22,380 nucleotides of DNA, from NCBI GenBank assembly GCA_900541185.1, contig UQIQ01000035.1, positions 1 to 22,380 on the forward strand, in the 5' to 3' direction. Below are positions 1 to 7,034 of the stretch, in pieces. Source of the DNA: an uncultured Collinsella sp. GTDB taxonomy: Bacteria; Actinomycetota; Coriobacteriia; Coriobacteriales; Coriobacteriaceae. The notes below the pieces were generated by a model. That model worked only from the letters and a program-made list of their open reading frames with translations, ran no database searches and was not told the origin of the DNA. Within the stretch, counting starts at the first letter, position 1. Every line of letters starts with the position of its first letter. A program made the position numbers and the translations under genes.

Positions 1-1
1 T

Positions 2-73
2 CATGCCGCCGAAGTTGAAAGGCAGATTGCCGCTCTGGCGGGCTTGCAGCGTCGATCGGTCCGCCGTTCGTAA
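2..73 (+). CDS. possible 3' end of a truncated gene
   Basis: A frame open from the left edge encodes about 23 residues (HAAEVERQIAALAGLQRRS and a few more) and stops at TAA 71-73. The composition (Ala, Glu, Arg, amphipathic) looks like a real protein tail. It would converge on the GntR gene, with the stop codon in the loop of a perfect hairpin. Too little is present to name a family, and it could be chance. Confidence 0.3.
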   Translation, partial: HAAEVERQIAALAGLQRRSVRRS

Positions 74-82
74 GAACGGCGG
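61..82. terminator. perfect hairpin between convergent ends
   Basis: A 9-bp perfect inverted repeat (CCGCCGTTC / GAACGGCGG) with a 4-nt loop lies just past the stop of the minus-strand GntR gene. It contains the stop codon of the possible plus-strand tail. Neither side has a T tract, so intrinsic termination is uncertain; it may only protect the 3' end of the transcript. Confidence 0.35.
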
Positions 83-90
83 AACCAACC

Positions 91-810
91 CTACATGACC
101 ATAACGTAGCGCGATCCCACGTAGTACTGCTTACCCATCAAAACCGGCTCGTCATCGGGGCCGATAAAGCCGGCACGCAGGTTGAGCAGTGGATCGTGCG
201 GAGCAATGCCCAACTCGGCCGCCTGCTCGGTATTGGCACGAACGGCCTCGACCGTGCGGTAGCCAACCGAGACAATCGGCGTTCCGCCAACACGCTCGAC
301 CTCGGCAAAAATCGACTTGTCCTCAAGATCGGCCGTCAACAGCTCACGGTAGGCGTCAAACGGCACAAAGATGTTCTCCTCAAAAATGGGCTCGCCGTCG
401 GCCGTACGCACGCGCTTGATGTGCAGCAGCAGCGCGTCCTTTTGCAGGCCAAAGAACTCCATCTCGTTTTGAGGTGCCGGCACAATCTGGCGATCGACCA
501 CATGCGCGCCCGCCTTCATGCCATTATCGGCACACAGCGCGGTAAACGTCTGCAGCGTCGAAGCGTGGAACTGGCGGTTGATGTGCGGCGTGGAGACAAA
601 GGTGCCACGGCCCTGCTGCTTAACCAGGTATCCATTGGAGCACAGCTCCTCGACGGCGCGGCGCACCGTAATGCGGCTCACGTCGTACTGCTCGGCTAGC
701 TCAAGCTCGGACGGAATACGCTCCTTGGGTGCATATACACCTTTCTCGATCGCGTCCTTGATTTCGTCGTAAATCTGTTGGTAAAGCGGTGCATTTTTGG
801 GTGCAGGCAT
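91..810 (-). CDS. GntR family transcriptional regulator with UTRA domain
   Basis: A 239-residue one-component regulator. Residues 1-75 form a GntR winged helix-turn-helix, with the typical run PSELELAEQYDVSRITVRRA near 33-52 and the wing GRGTFV near 67-72. Residues 90-235 fit the UTRA (HutC/NagR/FrlR) ligand domain that binds sugar phosphates or related small molecules. A tandem CGTTATA-like motif lies 34-49 nt upstream, and the same motif precedes the PTS operon and the EamA exporter. It is therefore a good candidate for the local repressor and probably controls itself (inference). YitT lies upstream on the same strand, 104 nt away. The family call is firm; the ligand is inferred to be a phosphorylated fructosamine or similar. 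Confidence 0.9.
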   Translation of the reverse strand: MPAPKNAPLYQQIYDEIKDAIEKGVYAPKERIPSELELAEQYDVSRITVRRAVEELCSNGYLVKQQGRGTFVSTPHINRQFHASTLQTFTALCADNGMKAGAHVVDRQIVPAPQNEMEFFGLQKDALLLHIKRVRTADGEPIFEENIFVPFDAYRELLTADLEDKSIFAEVERVGGTPIVSVGYRTVEAVRANTEQAAELGIAPHDPLLNLRAGFIGPDDEPVLMGKQYYVGSRYVMVM

Positions 811-843
811 ATCTAATCACTCTTATCGAAATATCGAAATAAC

Positions 844-859
844 TAATACGTATATAACG
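844..859 (-). promoter_or_regulatory. operator-like tandem repeat before GntR gene
   Basis: On the minus strand the sequence reads CGTTATA-TA-CGTATTA, two similar 7-mers 9 bp apart. The same arrangement occurs at 6880-6895 and 8158-8173. It sits 34-49 nt upstream of the start at 810, where a repressor would block the promoter. Binding by the adjacent GntR protein is inferred. Confidence 0.55.
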
Positions 860-914
860 TCTAGTTTCATGTTACCTCATATTGATAAAACGATACACCG
901 CATACAGCAAATCC

Positions 915-1922
915 TTACCTGCCGTCGTCCTGCTGCAGGCTGTCCTGCTCGCTGAGGCGCGCCTGCCTGCTGGCCATGCGTGCGGGCTTGTCGGGATCGG
1001 GAACGGCCGTGGGCATGGGCTCGTCGACATGACCTCCCCACCAGCCGCCCACAAAGTTGAGCGTGTGGAACACGTTGATCACGGCGCCGGGATCGATGTC
1101 GCACACCAGCTTGATAATGTCCTGGCTCTCGTAGGTCGATACAACGGCGTGCAGCAGGTACATCTTCTCGCGGCTGTATCCGCCAATGACCTCGGCGCAG
1201 CTAATGCCGTGCTGAAAATGGTCAACATAGGCGGTCATGACCTCGTCCGCCTTACGCGTCGTGATCTGCAGCGTCACGCGGTCGTAGCGACGATAGAAGC
1301 TGTCGATGGTCTTGGTCGAAATAAACTGGAACACGATGGAGTACGCCGCCTTGTCCCAGCCAAACATAAAACCAAAGATTGCCAGGATAAAGCAGTTAAA
1401 GCCAAAGATGACGCCCCAGATGGTCTTGCCCGTGTGGTTGGAAACCCACAGCGCGATAAAGTCGGTACCGCCGGTGGATGCGCCGGACTTAAGCGCGATG
1501 GCAGCGCCCAGACCCGAGACCACGCCGCCAAAAATGATGAGCATAATCTTGTCGCCCAAAAACGGTGCGAAGTGAAAGACGTTGAGGAACAGCGATGAGA
1601 GCACGACCTGCATCATCGAGAAGATGACGAAGCGCTTGCTAATGCCGCTCCAGCATAGGAGCGCCACGGGAATGTTGAGCGCGAGCATACCGAGCGAGAT
1701 GTCGATGTGAACGCCGCCGAGCGAGGTAACGCGGTCGAGCAGGACCGCGACGCCGGTGAGGCCGCTCGGAAGCAGGTCGGCGGGCTGAATGAATGCCTGG
1801 ATCAGAAATGTCTGGAGAACGGCGGAAATTGTGACCGCCACGGCGGTAATGGCACGGCGGACGATGGTGAGGCGGCCGAGCATGAGCACGCGGTCCGTGA
1901 GCTGATCGATGGCGTTCGCCAC
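915..1922 (-). CDS. YitT family membrane protein
   Basis: A 335-residue membrane protein. Several hydrophobic segments (about 25-45, 75-95, 98-118, 125-145, 168-188) are followed by a soluble C-terminal DUF2179 domain at about 215-295. The SGASTGGTDF motif at 147-155 is typical of the YitT/DUF161 family. Function is unknown; members are sometimes suspected transporters. The start is GTG at 1920-1922, supported by AAAGGAGC about 8 nt upstream. The last 35 residues are charged and probably disordered. It lies upstream of the GntR gene but has no functional link that I can see; a 104-nt gap carrying an operator-like site separates them. Confidence 0.88.
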   Translation of the reverse strand: MANAIDQLTDRVLMLGRLTIVRRAITAVAVTISAVLQTFLIQAFIQPADLLPSGLTGVAVLLDRVTSLGGVHIDISLGMLALNIPVALLCWSGISKRFVIFSMMQVVLSSLFLNVFHFAPFLGDKIMLIIFGGVVSGLGAAIALKSGASTGGTDFIALWVSNHTGKTIWGVIFGFNCFILAIFGFMFGWDKAAYSIVFQFISTKTIDSFYRRYDRVTLQITTRKADEVMTAYVDHFQHGISCAEVIGGYSREKMYLLHAVVSTYESQDIIKLVCDIDPGAVINVFHTLNFVGGWWGGHVDEPMPTAVPDPDKPARMASRQARLSEQDSLQQDDGR

Positions 1923-2061
1923 GCGGGCTCCTTTCGAAGGCAGATGTAGTTGTGAGGCATGTCGGCGATTGTAGCACGGAGCGTGCGAGGGTGCTTCAAT
2001 TCACCCTCCCTCGACAACCAAAGCGGGACCAGCAACCCCCACGACCAAAGGCCCAAATTAC

Positions 2062-2180
2062 AAGTGAGTAGACTTTTTACGATCTGCCGAGCACGCCCAA
2101 AACCGCCACCCCTGTGACCTGCGGTTTTACAAAGAAAGATATGCATTGTGCTCGGCCTGCGCCAAAAAGTCTACTCACTT
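2062..2180. repeat. 119-bp palindromic repeat, copy 1
   Basis: The element has 17-bp perfect terminal inverted repeats (AAGTGAGTAGACTTTTT at 2062-2078 and its complement at 2164-2180). The interior includes CTGCCGAGCAC and GTGACCTGCGGTTTTAC. A second copy of exactly the same length lies at 10592-10710 with a closely similar interior. It has no coding capacity. It fills most of the gene-free gap 1923-2277; the remainder of that gap holds a possible TACAAT -10 box for YitT (minus strand, 1968-1973) and nothing else I recognise. Confidence 0.85.
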
Positions 2181-2277
2181 AGCCCGAATCGAAGCCAAAC
2201 GGATCAAAATCGAAACCAAATTGAGCCAGTCCACCGCAAAAAACGTTTGAACCCGTGCTTCTCGCGGCGGATTGACA

Positions 2278-2907
2278 CTACAAAGCGGCCAAAATGTCGG
2301 TCAGATTATCGATAACGGCATCGGCTCGCGATTGATCGAGGTTAACGCCCTCGTGCGGACGCAGCGCCAAGACGCGGGCGCCGGAGCGCTTGCCGGCCTC
2401 GATACCCAAAGGCGAATCCTCGATAACCAAGCACTCGGCGGGCTCCACCCCCAGCGCCTCCATGGCGCGCAGGTAGATCTCGGGATCGGGCTTAAACGCA
2501 CTGCACTCGTGGCCGCTGATGGTGTAGTCCAGCACGTCGGCGATGCCGGCAATCTCCACCAGCTCGTCGATCAGCTCGCGATAGGATGAGCTCGCGATGG
2601 CACACTTCACGCCGCGCTCGTGCAGCTCACGCATCACCGGCTCCGTCTGCTCGTTGAGCAGCTCGGCATACGGAACGGGGTGGTCCGGGCTGTAGACCTG
2701 TTTATACTCCACGCGCAGGCGCTCGCGCAGCTCAACATCGTCGGGCACCAGCGCCTCCCAAATGGCCGGCTCGTTAGACCCCGAAAGATCGGGGATCTCG
2801 TCAAAGTGGAACCCCTTCTCCTCCATAAACGCCACGCGACGACGGTTGTAGAACCACTCGGTATCGACCAGCACGCCGTCCATGTCAAACAGCACTGCCT
2901 TGATCAT
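2278..2907 (-). CDS. HAD family hydrolase (beta-phosphoglucomutase/sugar-phosphatase-like)
   Basis: A 209-residue protein with all four HAD motifs: DMDG with nucleophile D8 and D10; S106 in ASSS; K139 in FKPDPEIY; and EDS (E163, D164) in VIEDSPLGIEAG. The cap at about 15-85 is the alpha-helical C1 type of beta-phosphoglucomutase-like phosphatases. The start at 2905-2907 is chosen because GGAGGAG lies 6 nt upstream. A longer reading would run back through the 2922-2965 repeat and is not believable. It lies downstream of the deglycase gene, but a terminator at 3001-3033 separates them, so it is probably its own transcript. The substrate is unknown; a sugar phosphate is likely. Confidence 0.9.
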   Translation of the reverse strand: MIKAVLFDMDGVLVDTEWFYNRRRVAFMEEKGFHFDEIPDLSGSNEPAIWEALVPDDVELRERLRVEYKQVYSPDHPVPYAELLNEQTEPVMRELHERGVKCAIASSSYRELIDELVEIAGIADVLDYTISGHECSAFKPDPEIYLRAMEALGVEPAECLVIEDSPLGIEAGKRSGARVLALRPHEGVNLDQSRADAVIDNLTDILAAL

Positions 2908-2921
2908 ACGCATCTCCTCCC

Positions 2922-2965
2922 ACCTGCCAAAAAGGGACAGGTTTATTTTGGTAGGTTTTATCTGG
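2922..2965 (+). repeat. short interspersed repeat, copy 1
   Basis: The stretch contains GGGACAGGTTTATTTTGG then TAGGTTTTATCTGGG. The same core recurs at 10801-10845 (same orientation) and 10949-10995 (inverted). Its ends are imperfect inverted repeats (ACCTGCCAAAA / TTTTGGTAGGT), so it can form a hairpin. It lies directly before the ribosome site of the HAD gene. Confidence 0.8.
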
Positions 2966-3000
2966 GATTTGCGACGCGACAGACACGCCCTCCCCAGAGC

Positions 3001-3033
3001 AAAAAAGGGGACGGGGCGCAAACCCCATCCCCT
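3001..3033 (-). terminator. rho-independent terminator of PTS/deglycase operon
   Basis: Read on the minus strand, AGGGGATGGGG, a short loop and CCCCGTCCCCT form a stem with one mismatch, followed at once by six T. It begins 34 nt after the deglycase stop at 3067 and before the HAD gene, so it closes the PTS-deglycase transcript. Confidence 0.75.
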
Positions 3034-3066
3034 CTCAATCAACCCGTAAGGTCTACTTACTTGTGA

Positions 3067-4050
3067 TTAGTAGGAAAGCTTCCACATGTAGCGACGCATG
3101 GTCAGCGGGTGCTGACGGGCCTCGGCGATCTGGTTGCCGTACTCGCGCATAACGGCGAGGTGCAGCAGCGGGTTGAAGTAGGTGACGACGCTTGCGGGCA
3201 CAGCGTCAGCCAGGCCGTAGTCCTTGGAGTCGATCAGAGCGACCTTGGCGCCCATGCGCTCGAGGAAGGTGAGGGCGCGGGCGTCCATCGGACGAGTAGC
3301 GCCATCGGACATGAAGAAGACGTAGGGCTTACCCTCGGTGGAAACCTCGAACGGGCCGTGGAAGTACTCACCGGTGTTGTAGGCAGCGGCGTCGATCCAC
3401 TGCATCTCGGTGAACAGGAAGGCGGCGTGAGAGTAAGCCATCTTCTCGGAGGCACCGGAAGCCATGAAGTAAATCATCTTGTCGTCCTTGAAGTCCTCGG
3501 CGAACTTCTTGGCGAGCTTCTTGCAGTGCTGAGCGGCGTTCTCACAGAGCTCGAAGACGTTGGTGAGGCCGGTGATCATGTCCTCGTAGTGGTCATAGCC
3601 CTCGGTCTGCTGAAGGATCTCGACAGCAAGAGCGATGGCGTAGCCGGGCTTCTCGCACTTGGCAGCGAAGTTGGCGTGGAAGCCGTGAACGATGACGTAG
3701 TCAGCGTCGACGGTCAGAGCGGAGCCAGCCTTGTTGGTGAGGGAGACGACCGGGCAGTTGTGCTTCTTGGCGGTCTTGTTGGCCTCGACGGTCTCGGGCG
3801 TGGAGCCACCGAGGGAGCAGGTGATCACGAAGGTGTGCTCGTTGACCCAGGAAGGCGTGTCGTAGTTGAACTCGTTAGCGGTGAAAATCTGAACGTTCAG
3901 CTTGTCCGTGTTGTTGGCCAGGAAGTACTTGGCGGGGTACAGGTCGGACATGGAAGCACCGCAGCCGACGAAGGCGACGCTGTGGATCTCGTGGTTGGAC
4001 AGGACGTCAGCGACGATCTGCTTAGGGAGGTTAAGGTCGATCTCGTACAT
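3067..4050 (-). CDS. SIS-domain fructosamine-6-phosphate deglycase (FrlB/GfrF-like)
   Basis: A 327-residue protein with two SIS (sugar isomerase) domains, at about 20-150 and 190-310. It likely splits a 6-phosphorylated Amadori compound into a sugar phosphate and a free amino acid in the cytoplasm. Landmarks are GCGASMSDLYPAKYF (29-43), SLGGSTPETVEA (79-90) and GEYFHGPFEV (227-236). E215 and H231 are 16 apart, as are the Glu and His that I recall as catalytic in FraB and FrlB. The start at 4048-4050 is preferred because AAAGGA lies 9 nt upstream; the upstream extension has no ribosome site. It is the last gene of the PTS operon, 199 nt after IID, with two hairpins between. The substrate (fructoselysine, glucoselysine or another fructosamine) is not decided by the sequence. 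Confidence 0.8.
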   Translation of the reverse strand: MYEIDLNLPKQIVADVLSNHEIHSVAFVGCGASMSDLYPAKYFLANNTDKLNVQIFTANEFNYDTPSWVNEHTFVITCSLGGSTPETVEANKTAKKHNCPVVSLTNKAGSALTVDADYVIVHGFHANFAAKCEKPGYAIALAVEILQQTEGYDHYEDMITGLTNVFELCENAAQHCKKLAKKFAEDFKDDKMIYFMASGASEKMAYSHAAFLFTEMQWIDAAAYNTGEYFHGPFEVSTEGKPYVFFMSDGATRPMDARALTFLERMGAKVALIDSKDYGLADAVPASVVTYFNPLLHLAVMREYGNQIAEARQHPLTMRRYMWKLSY

Positions 4051-4140
4051 CTGACACATTCCTTTCGATTTTTGCGGCGCCACATTGCCGGGCGCTCGCA
4101 GGGTTACCGTGGTTTGGACCGAGTCGCCGGCCCGTTGAGG

Positions 4141-4171
4141 ATGCGACAAGGGGACTGTCCCATTGTCGCAT
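4141..4171. repeat. intergenic hairpin with GGGACTGTCCC core
   Basis: A 9-bp perfect inverted repeat (ATGCGACAA / TTGTCGCAT) encloses a smaller palindrome, GGGA-CTG-TCCC. The core resembles the GGGACGTTCC and GGACTGTCCCC units at 8283-8400. It lies between IID and the deglycase gene inside the operon and may be a repeat-family insertion that also acts on the mRNA. Confidence 0.7.
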
Positions 4172-4184
4172 TTTGGGAATGGAA

Positions 4185-4215
4185 GCCTGCCTGGGGTATG
4201 GGATGCCAGGCAGGC
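4185..4215 (-). terminator. strong hairpin after IID, possible attenuator or mRNA stabiliser
   Basis: A 10-bp perfect stem (GCCTGCCTGG / CCAGGCAGGC) with an 11-nt loop begins about 35 nt after the IID stop. On the minus strand only TTCCATTCCC follows, so the T tract is poor. It could set the ratio of transporter to deglycase mRNA rather than end transcription. Confidence 0.5.
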
Positions 4216-4249
4216 CCCCGGGGGAAAGCGGTTAGACGCTTGGTCGCGA

Positions 4250-5083
4250 CTAGGCCAGGATGCCGGCCGCGGAGAGGGCGATGCCGCCCACGATGGCGAT
4301 CACGAGAAGCCAACCGGTGTTGACGTTCTTCTTGATGAGCCAGTACATAAGGCCGGTGAGGCCAAGGGAGATCATCTGGGGCATCATGCCGTCCAGGATG
4401 TCCTGGATAACGACGGTGCCCTCAGCGAACTGCAGCGGGGTGGTGGCGCCGATCAGCGTAGCGATCATGCCGCCCACGGACATAAGACCCACGATGCCAC
4501 AGACATACATGAGCTTCTCCATGAGGTCGCCGCCCTGAAGCTTGCTCAGGTACTCGTGGCCGCCCTGATAGCCCATCTTGGCTGCGAACCAAGTGATCAG
4601 CACAGAGGGGACGATGGAGATGAGCATGGCCAGGATCGGGCCCATGATGGAGCCCTGCTGAGCCAGCTGAACGCCCAGGCCAAAGGCGATAACGCGGATG
4701 GTGCCCTGGAAGAAGGAGTCACCGATGCCGGAAAGCGGACCCATGAGGGAGGTCTTGACCGCGTTGATCGAATCGGGATCGAAGTTCTCGGGATCCTTGG
4801 CGTACTCCTCCTCCATGGAGGCGGAGAGGCCCAGGATGAAAGCGCTCGTCTGCGGGGTGCAGTTGTAGAACGCCATGTGACGGTGGTAAGCCTCTTTCTT
4901 AGCAGCGAGCTGCTTGGGGTCGGACTCATCCGGATAGAGGCGATCGAGCGTGGGAACCATGCCGTAGAGGAAGCCCATGTTCATCTGACGCTCGTAGTTC
5001 CAAGAGGCCTGGATGGCCCAGGAGCGCCAGAAGAACTGGCTGACCTTCTTGTTCAGGGACACGTCCTTGGTTGCGGTTGCCAT
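4250..5083 (-). CDS. PTS mannose-family IID component
   Basis: A 277-residue IID subunit (ManZ/AgaD/GfrD family), part of the membrane channel with IIC. The long N-terminal soluble part has the family pattern FWRSWAIQASWNYERQMNMGF (18-38), a conserved segment near TPQTSAFILGLSASMEE, and SLMGPLSGIGDSFFQG (about 110-127). Hydrophobic segments follow toward the C-terminus. The start at 5081-5083 has AAGGAGG just upstream, overlapping the end of the IIC gene; the 39 residues that could be added upstream are the IIC tail read out of frame. The gap to IIC is 13 nt, so translation is probably coupled. Confidence 0.93.
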   Translation of the reverse strand: MATATKDVSLNKKVSQFFWRSWAIQASWNYERQMNMGFLYGMVPTLDRLYPDESDPKQLAAKKEAYHRHMAFYNCTPQTSAFILGLSASMEEEYAKDPENFDPDSINAVKTSLMGPLSGIGDSFFQGTIRVIAFGLGVQLAQQGSIMGPILAMLISIVPSVLITWFAAKMGYQGGHEYLSKLQGGDLMEKLMYVCGIVGLMSVGGMIATLIGATTPLQFAEGTVVIQDILDGMMPQMISLGLTGLMYWLIKKNVNTGWLLVIAIVGGIALSAAGILA

Positions 5084-5096
5084 AGTGTGTTCCTCC

Positions 5097-5891
5097 TTAG
5101 TCTTCGTCGTCTTCGAGCGGATCGTAGTCGGAATCGACACCGGCGGCTGCATGGGAACCGTTGAACTTGAAGCCCATGAAGACGACAGCCAGGCACACAC
5201 CGATCAGAGCGACCGCGATGACGGACAGGTTGAGGTAAGCGGCGAGCAGGAAACCGATGAACAGGAACGGAGTCATACCCTTCTTGATCATCATGGTGAG
5301 CAGCAGGGCCAAGCCGTAGGCAGTCATGATCTTGGTCGAAACGTTAAGACCAGTGGACAGCCACTCGGGAACCATGTTGACGATGGCCTGAACCAGGTCG
5401 GTGCCAACAAAGACGGCGAGGAAGATCGGCAGGAAGTACATGATGGCGTACAGACCGGAGCCGGCGCAGATGTGCATACGGTAGGCGGTCTTGAAGTTAC
5501 CGTTATCGATCGCGCTATCTGCCACATGGGTGAGGGCGGCGATGATGGAACGGAACACGATGCCGAGGAGCTGACCCAGGACGGCGACCGGGATGGCGAT
5601 CGTCATGGCGGTCTCGGCGGAAGCATCGGTCAGGCACGCAAAGGCAGCGGCCACGATGCCGCCCAGGACCATATCGGGCGGAACGGCGGCGCCGACCTGC
5701 ACCAGGCCCATGGACACGAGCTCGACGGCGGCACCGACGGCAAGGCCGGTGGGCACATCGCCCAGCAGCAGACCGACGAGCGTAGCGCCAACGAGGGGCT
5801 GCTCGAAGTTAAGACGACCGAGCAGGCGGGAGTCCCACATGCAGAACACGCCGACGAGGCCGACGAGCACCGCACTGATGAACGTATTCAT
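5097..5891 (-). CDS. PTS mannose/sorbose-family IIC component
   Basis: A 264-residue IIC subunit (ManY/AgaC/GfrC family), the substrate-translocating membrane protein. It is hydrophobic throughout, with family features near the N-terminus (LNFEQPLVGATLVGLLLGD at 27-45, then GAAVELVSMGLVQVGAAVPPD at 53-73). It ends in an acidic tail (DSDYDPLEDDED) expected in the cytoplasm. AGGAGAAGGG lies just before the ATG. It follows IIAB by 36 nt and precedes IID by 13 nt in one operon. Confidence 0.93.
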   Translation of the reverse strand: MNTFISAVLVGLVGVFCMWDSRLLGRLNFEQPLVGATLVGLLLGDVPTGLAVGAAVELVSMGLVQVGAAVPPDMVLGGIVAAAFACLTDASAETAMTIAIPVAVLGQLLGIVFRSIIAALTHVADSAIDNGNFKTAYRMHICAGSGLYAIMYFLPIFLAVFVGTDLVQAIVNMVPEWLSTGLNVSTKIMTAYGLALLLTMMIKKGMTPFLFIGFLLAAYLNLSVIAVALIGVCLAVVFMGFKFNGSHAAAGVDSDYDPLEDDED

Positions 5892-5927
5892 ACCCTTCTC
5901 CTTTCAGTCAGGCAAAAGCCTGGTTGA

Positions 5928-6851
5928 TTACAGCTTGGCGTCGATGTCGACGCTCTGATACGTAGGGGTCTGCTGGACATAGAGCTTGATGCCCATGTCG
6001 AGCAGCTGGTTGACGTCGGCCTTCTGGGTGGCGTCGAGGAAGACGGAGCTGTCCTTGCCGCCGACCTGATCGGCACCGTCGTGGTTGGCGGTGGCGCCCA
6101 AGTTGATGGCGTCGAGCTTGTAGCCCTGGCAGAACTGCAGCATCTCGGCCGTGTTGCCAAAGACGAACATGACGCGCTCGCCGAGGGTGTTGAGCTTGTC
6201 CATCTTGGCGAGGGCACGCTCGACGGTGAAGACGTTCAGGCGCACGCCCTGGGGCTTGGCCAGCTTAAGAGCGCCCTTCTTGATGTCATCGTTGGCGGCA
6301 GCGTTGTCGACGACGATGATGCGCTCGGCCTGAACCTTGGTGGTCCAGGTAAAGACGACCTGGCCGTGCAGCAGACGGTAGTCAAGACGCGCGAGGACGA
6401 TCTTGGCGGGACCGGAGCTGTGACGGGACGCCTTGGCCTTCTTGGCGGGAGCCGCGGCGGGCTGGGCCGGTGCGTTGGGGTTGGTCAGACCGTTGCGGGC
6501 CTCGTTGATGAGGGCCGCGAGCTCGGCGCCCTCGACGGGGACGGGGCTCATAGCGAGCGTGAGCGCCAGCGGGATGTTGAAACCGCTGACAACCGTGAAC
6601 TTCGTGCCGTTCTTGGAAAGCTCGACCATGCTGTTGTTGACCGAGCTGCCGAGCATATCGGTCAGCACATAGACGGTGTCGTCCGCGTTGAACGTGGCGA
6701 TCATGGCGTCCACCTTATTGGTGATGGGCTCCTTGTCGTCACGAGCAAGCGACACGACGTGGACGTTCGACACGTCGCCGAGAACCATCTCGAGCGTGTC
6801 TTTGGCGCCTGCGGCCAGGCCGCCATGAGATGCGAGAATGATCTGATTCAT
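5928..6851 (-). CDS. PTS mannose-family IIAB fusion component
   Basis: A 307-residue cytoplasmic phosphotransfer protein. Residues 1-125 are the EIIA-Man domain, with phospho-accepting H9 in LASHGGLA. Residues 126-148 are an Ala/Pro/Lys linker. Residues 149-307 are EIIB, with H162 in RLDYRLLHGQV. Phosphate passes from HPr to H9 to H162 and then to the sugar entering through IIC/IID. Many mannose-family operons for amino sugars or Amadori products have separate IIA and IIB; here they are fused as in ManX. It is the first gene of the operon, with a strong GGAGGAGG ribosome site and a perfect TATAAT box 27 nt upstream. Confidence 0.93.
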   Translation of the reverse strand: MNQIILASHGGLAAGAKDTLEMVLGDVSNVHVVSLARDDKEPITNKVDAMIATFNADDTVYVLTDMLGSSVNNSMVELSKNGTKFTVVSGFNIPLALTLAMSPVPVEGAELAALINEARNGLTNPNAPAQPAAAPAKKAKASRHSSGPAKIVLARLDYRLLHGQVVFTWTTKVQAERIIVVDNAAANDDIKKGALKLAKPQGVRLNVFTVERALAKMDKLNTLGERVMFVFGNTAEMLQFCQGYKLDAINLGATANHDGADQVGGKDSSVFLDATQKADVNQLLDMGIKLYVQQTPTYQSVDIDAKL

Positions 6852-6877
6852 CTTGCCTCCTCCTTTTCGTTATGGTC

Positions 6878-6895
6878 ATTATAACGTCTTATACG
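6878..6895 (-). promoter_or_regulatory. PTS operon -10 box overlapped by tandem operator
   Basis: On the minus strand TATAAT (6878-6883) gives a good -10 element; no clear TTGACA lies 17 nt upstream. CGTATAA-GA-CGTTATA (6880-6895) overlaps it, matching the tandem motif before the GntR gene and the exporter. This is the geometry of repression by promoter occlusion. A further CGTTATG lies at 6868-6874 on the plus strand. Confidence 0.6.
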
Positions 6896-7034
6896 TTGCT
6901 TATATTGCTAATTAGTATAAAGACCGTTCGCGGGTGAAAATCGACCGTTGACGGGTTTAACGTACTTGAAACGTTGGCGCAGGGTAGGCCGGCGCTGGCT
7001 GGATAACCCCAGGTCAGACTCTGCACGCAATCCT

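Noticed and set aside
2908..3042. A 45-residue N-terminal extension of the HAD protein
   Set aside because: It would be encoded by the interspersed repeat and the terminator; a GGAGGAG ribosome site directly before the internal ATG fixes the shorter start.
2278..4050. HAD phosphatase as part of the PTS-deglycase operon
   Set aside because: A stem followed by six T at 3001-3033 lies between the two genes, so I treat the HAD gene as a separate transcript even though a role on sugar phosphates is possible.
3109..4323. A 404-codon open frame on the plus strand opposite the first deglycase
   Set aside because: It is a Val/Gly/Glu/Leu-rich shadow of the minus-strand gene without any family signature.
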